This document shows positions 8,248 through 9,530 of a stretch of DNA of 9,530 nt, piece after piece (positions within the stretch are counted from its first letter, which is position 1; every line of letters starts with the position of its first letter). The notes beneath the pieces are model-generated. The model saw nothing but the letters and a program-made list of their open reading frames with translations. It was not told where the DNA came from and did no database searches. The DNA comes from Streptomyces speibonae (lineage in GTDB: Bacteria > Actinomycetota > Actinomycetes > Streptomycetales > Streptomycetaceae): positions 196,621-206,150 of the forward strand of contig KL568524.1 of NCBI GenBank assembly GCA_000715605.1, given 5' to 3'. Made by a program: the position numbers and the translations under genes.

Positions 8248-9530
8248 CTAATCGGTGGCGATGGCGTTCAGGACGTTCATGCGGCCGGCGCGGAAGGCCG
8301 GGACCAGGGCCGCGAAGAGGCCCACGAAGGCCGAGCCGATGAAGACGCCGGTGATCGTCGGCCACGGGATGTCGAGGACCTTCATCCCCTCCAGCGCCAG
8401 GAGCTGCTGCGCGGTGGCGCCCCAGCCCATGCCCAGACCGAGGCCCAGCAGCGCACCGAACAGGGCGATCACGACCGACTCCATGCGGATCATGCGGCGC
8501 AGCTGCCGGCGGGAGAGGCCGATGGCCCGCATCAGGCCGATCTCCCGGGTGCGCTCCACCACCGACAGGGCCAGGGTGTTCACCACACCGAGGACCGCGA
8601 CGACGATCGCCAGGGCCAGCAGGCCGTAGATCATGTTCAGCAGCTGGCCGATCTGGTCCTTCAGCGCCTCCTTGTAGTCGGTCTGGTCACGCACCTCGTA
8701 CTGCGGGAAGCCGTCCAGCGAGGCCTTCAGCGCCGTGTACGCGGCGTCCTTCTGCCCGTCCTTCGCCGAGGCGAAGATCAGCTGGTCCAGCGGCATCTTG
8801 TCGGCCGGGACGTAGGTGGCGAGCGTGTCGATGGACGTGTACATCGCACCGGCGTCGATCACGCCCTCGCTGCTGGTGATGGCCCGGACCGTCAGGGTGC
8901 CCGTGGTGCCGTCCTTGAAGGCGACGTCGATCGTCGAGCCGATGCGCACGCCGTGGTCCTTGGCGAAGTCCTCGTGGACGGACATCGAGTCGGGCCGGTA
9001 GGCGTCGGCGAGCGTGCCGGCGACGGTCTCGACCCGCAGGTCGGTCGCGTACGTCGGGTCGGCGGCGGTGATCGCGGTGTCGTCGGTGGTCTTGCCGTCG
9101 GGCGTGGTGAAGTCGGCCTCGGTCCACTTGTACTCGGTGACCCGGTCGATGCCCGGCGTCGACTTCACGGCCTTCACGGCCTCCGGGGTGATCGGCTGGC
9201 CCAGGTCGTCCTGGATGATGAAGTCCGTGCCGACCGCCTTGTCGAGTTCCTCGGTGGCCGAGGCGACCATGGAGGAGCCGACCACGGACAGGCACGCCAC
9301 CAGGGCGAGGCCGATCATCAGCGCGGCGCCGGTCGCGCCGGTGCGGCGCGGGTTGCGCAGGGCGTTGCGCTCGGCCATGCGGCCCACGGGTCCGAAGGCC
9401 CGCAGCAGGATCGCGCCGAGGACGCGGACCACGCCGCCGGCCAGCACCGGTCCGATGACGACGAACCCGATCAGGGACAGCACCACGCCCAGGCCCAGCC
9501 ACAACGAGCCGTCGCCGGCCGTGTCGGCGG
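8248..9530 (-). CDS. ABC transporter permease, FtsX/MacB type, C-terminal half (partial)
   Basis: The frame is open to the right edge; 426 residues are visible and the N-terminus lies beyond 9530. Numbered from the first complete codon, hydrophobic segments at about 10-34 and 68-86 close the first membrane unit and open the second. Residues about 88-290 form a MacB-like extracytoplasmic domain. The terminal FtsX domain has membrane helices at about 297-321, 350-372 and 391-411, with the motif ERTREIGLMRAIGLSRRQ in the cytoplasmic loop that couples to the ATPase. This two-FtsX-domain architecture is usual for large Streptomyces permeases of this family, which partner with a separate ATP-binding protein, expected just upstream outside the window. 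The substrate is unknown; family members export lipids, lipoproteins or peptides, or act as mechanotransmitters. The TTG at 9504 is internal and not a start. Confidence 0.93.
   Translation of the reverse strand, partial: ADTAGDGSLWLGLGVVLSLIGFVVIGPVLAGGVVRVLGAILLRAFGPVGRMAERNALRNPRRTGATGAALMIGLALVACLSVVGSSMVASATEELDKAVGTDFIIQDDLGQPITPEAVKAVKSTPGIDRVTEYKWTEADFTTPDGKTTDDTAITAADPTYATDLRVETVAGTLADAYRPDSMSVHEDFAKDHGVRIGSTIDVAFKDGTTGTLTVRAITSSEGVIDAGAMYTSIDTLATYVPADKMPLDQLIFASAKDGQKDAAYTALKASLDGFPQYEVRDQTDYKEALKDQIGQLLNMIYGLLALAIVVAVLGVVNTLALSVVERTREIGLMRAIGLSRRQLRRMIRMESVVIALFGALLGLGLGMGWGATAQQLLALEGMKVLDIPWPTITGVFIGSAFVGLFAALVPAFRAGRMNVLNAIATD

Overview
The very high GC content, the strong G/C bias at third codon positions, the GTG starts and the gene set (an mfd locus, an HTH-methylase fusion, a lipoprotein HNH nuclease, an Rv0909-type small protein) all point to a Streptomyces or close actinomycete chromosome. 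The first 20 bases are not genomic. They are the Tn5/Nextera transposase mosaic-end adapter, so position 1 is a contig edge and native sequence starts at about 21.

Layout. (1) 21-1462, minus: a DNA-methyltransferase-like protein with an N-terminal helix-turn-helix, cut off at its C-terminus by the contig edge. (2) 1463-1654: divergent regulatory region with interleaved inverted repeats. (3) 1655-2134, plus: small membrane-anchored protein of unknown function. (4) 2154-2897, minus: GNAT acetyltransferase, converging on (3). (5) 2942-3721, minus: lipoprotein with a DUF1524-type HNH nuclease domain, 44 nt upstream of (4). (6) 3722-3887: divergent promoter region. (7) 3888-4073, plus: 61-aa antitoxin-like protein. 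(8) A strong two-tier hairpin at 4076-4137 separates it from (9) mfd, 4155-7688, minus, the transcription-repair coupling factor. (10) 7689-8247: a 559-nt gene-free stretch with a consensus DnaA box, two copies of a hairpin element, four to five degenerate tandem repeats of about 57 bp, and a long terminator hairpin. (11) 8248-9530, minus: the C-terminal half of a FtsX/MacB-type ABC transporter permease running off the right edge.

Most of this is ordinary conserved Streptomyces chromosome. mfd is intact. I see no integrase, transposase, tRNA, CRISPR array or complete defence operon, and I do not find a convincing new multi-gene system. The items most worth a second look are the methylase (HTH fusion, histidine in place of the usual Asn/Asp of the catalytic motif, and two pairs of GTGAAC-type half-sites with the same 18-bp spacing), the repeat-rich gap upstream of mfd, and the adapter remnant, which creates false ORFs.
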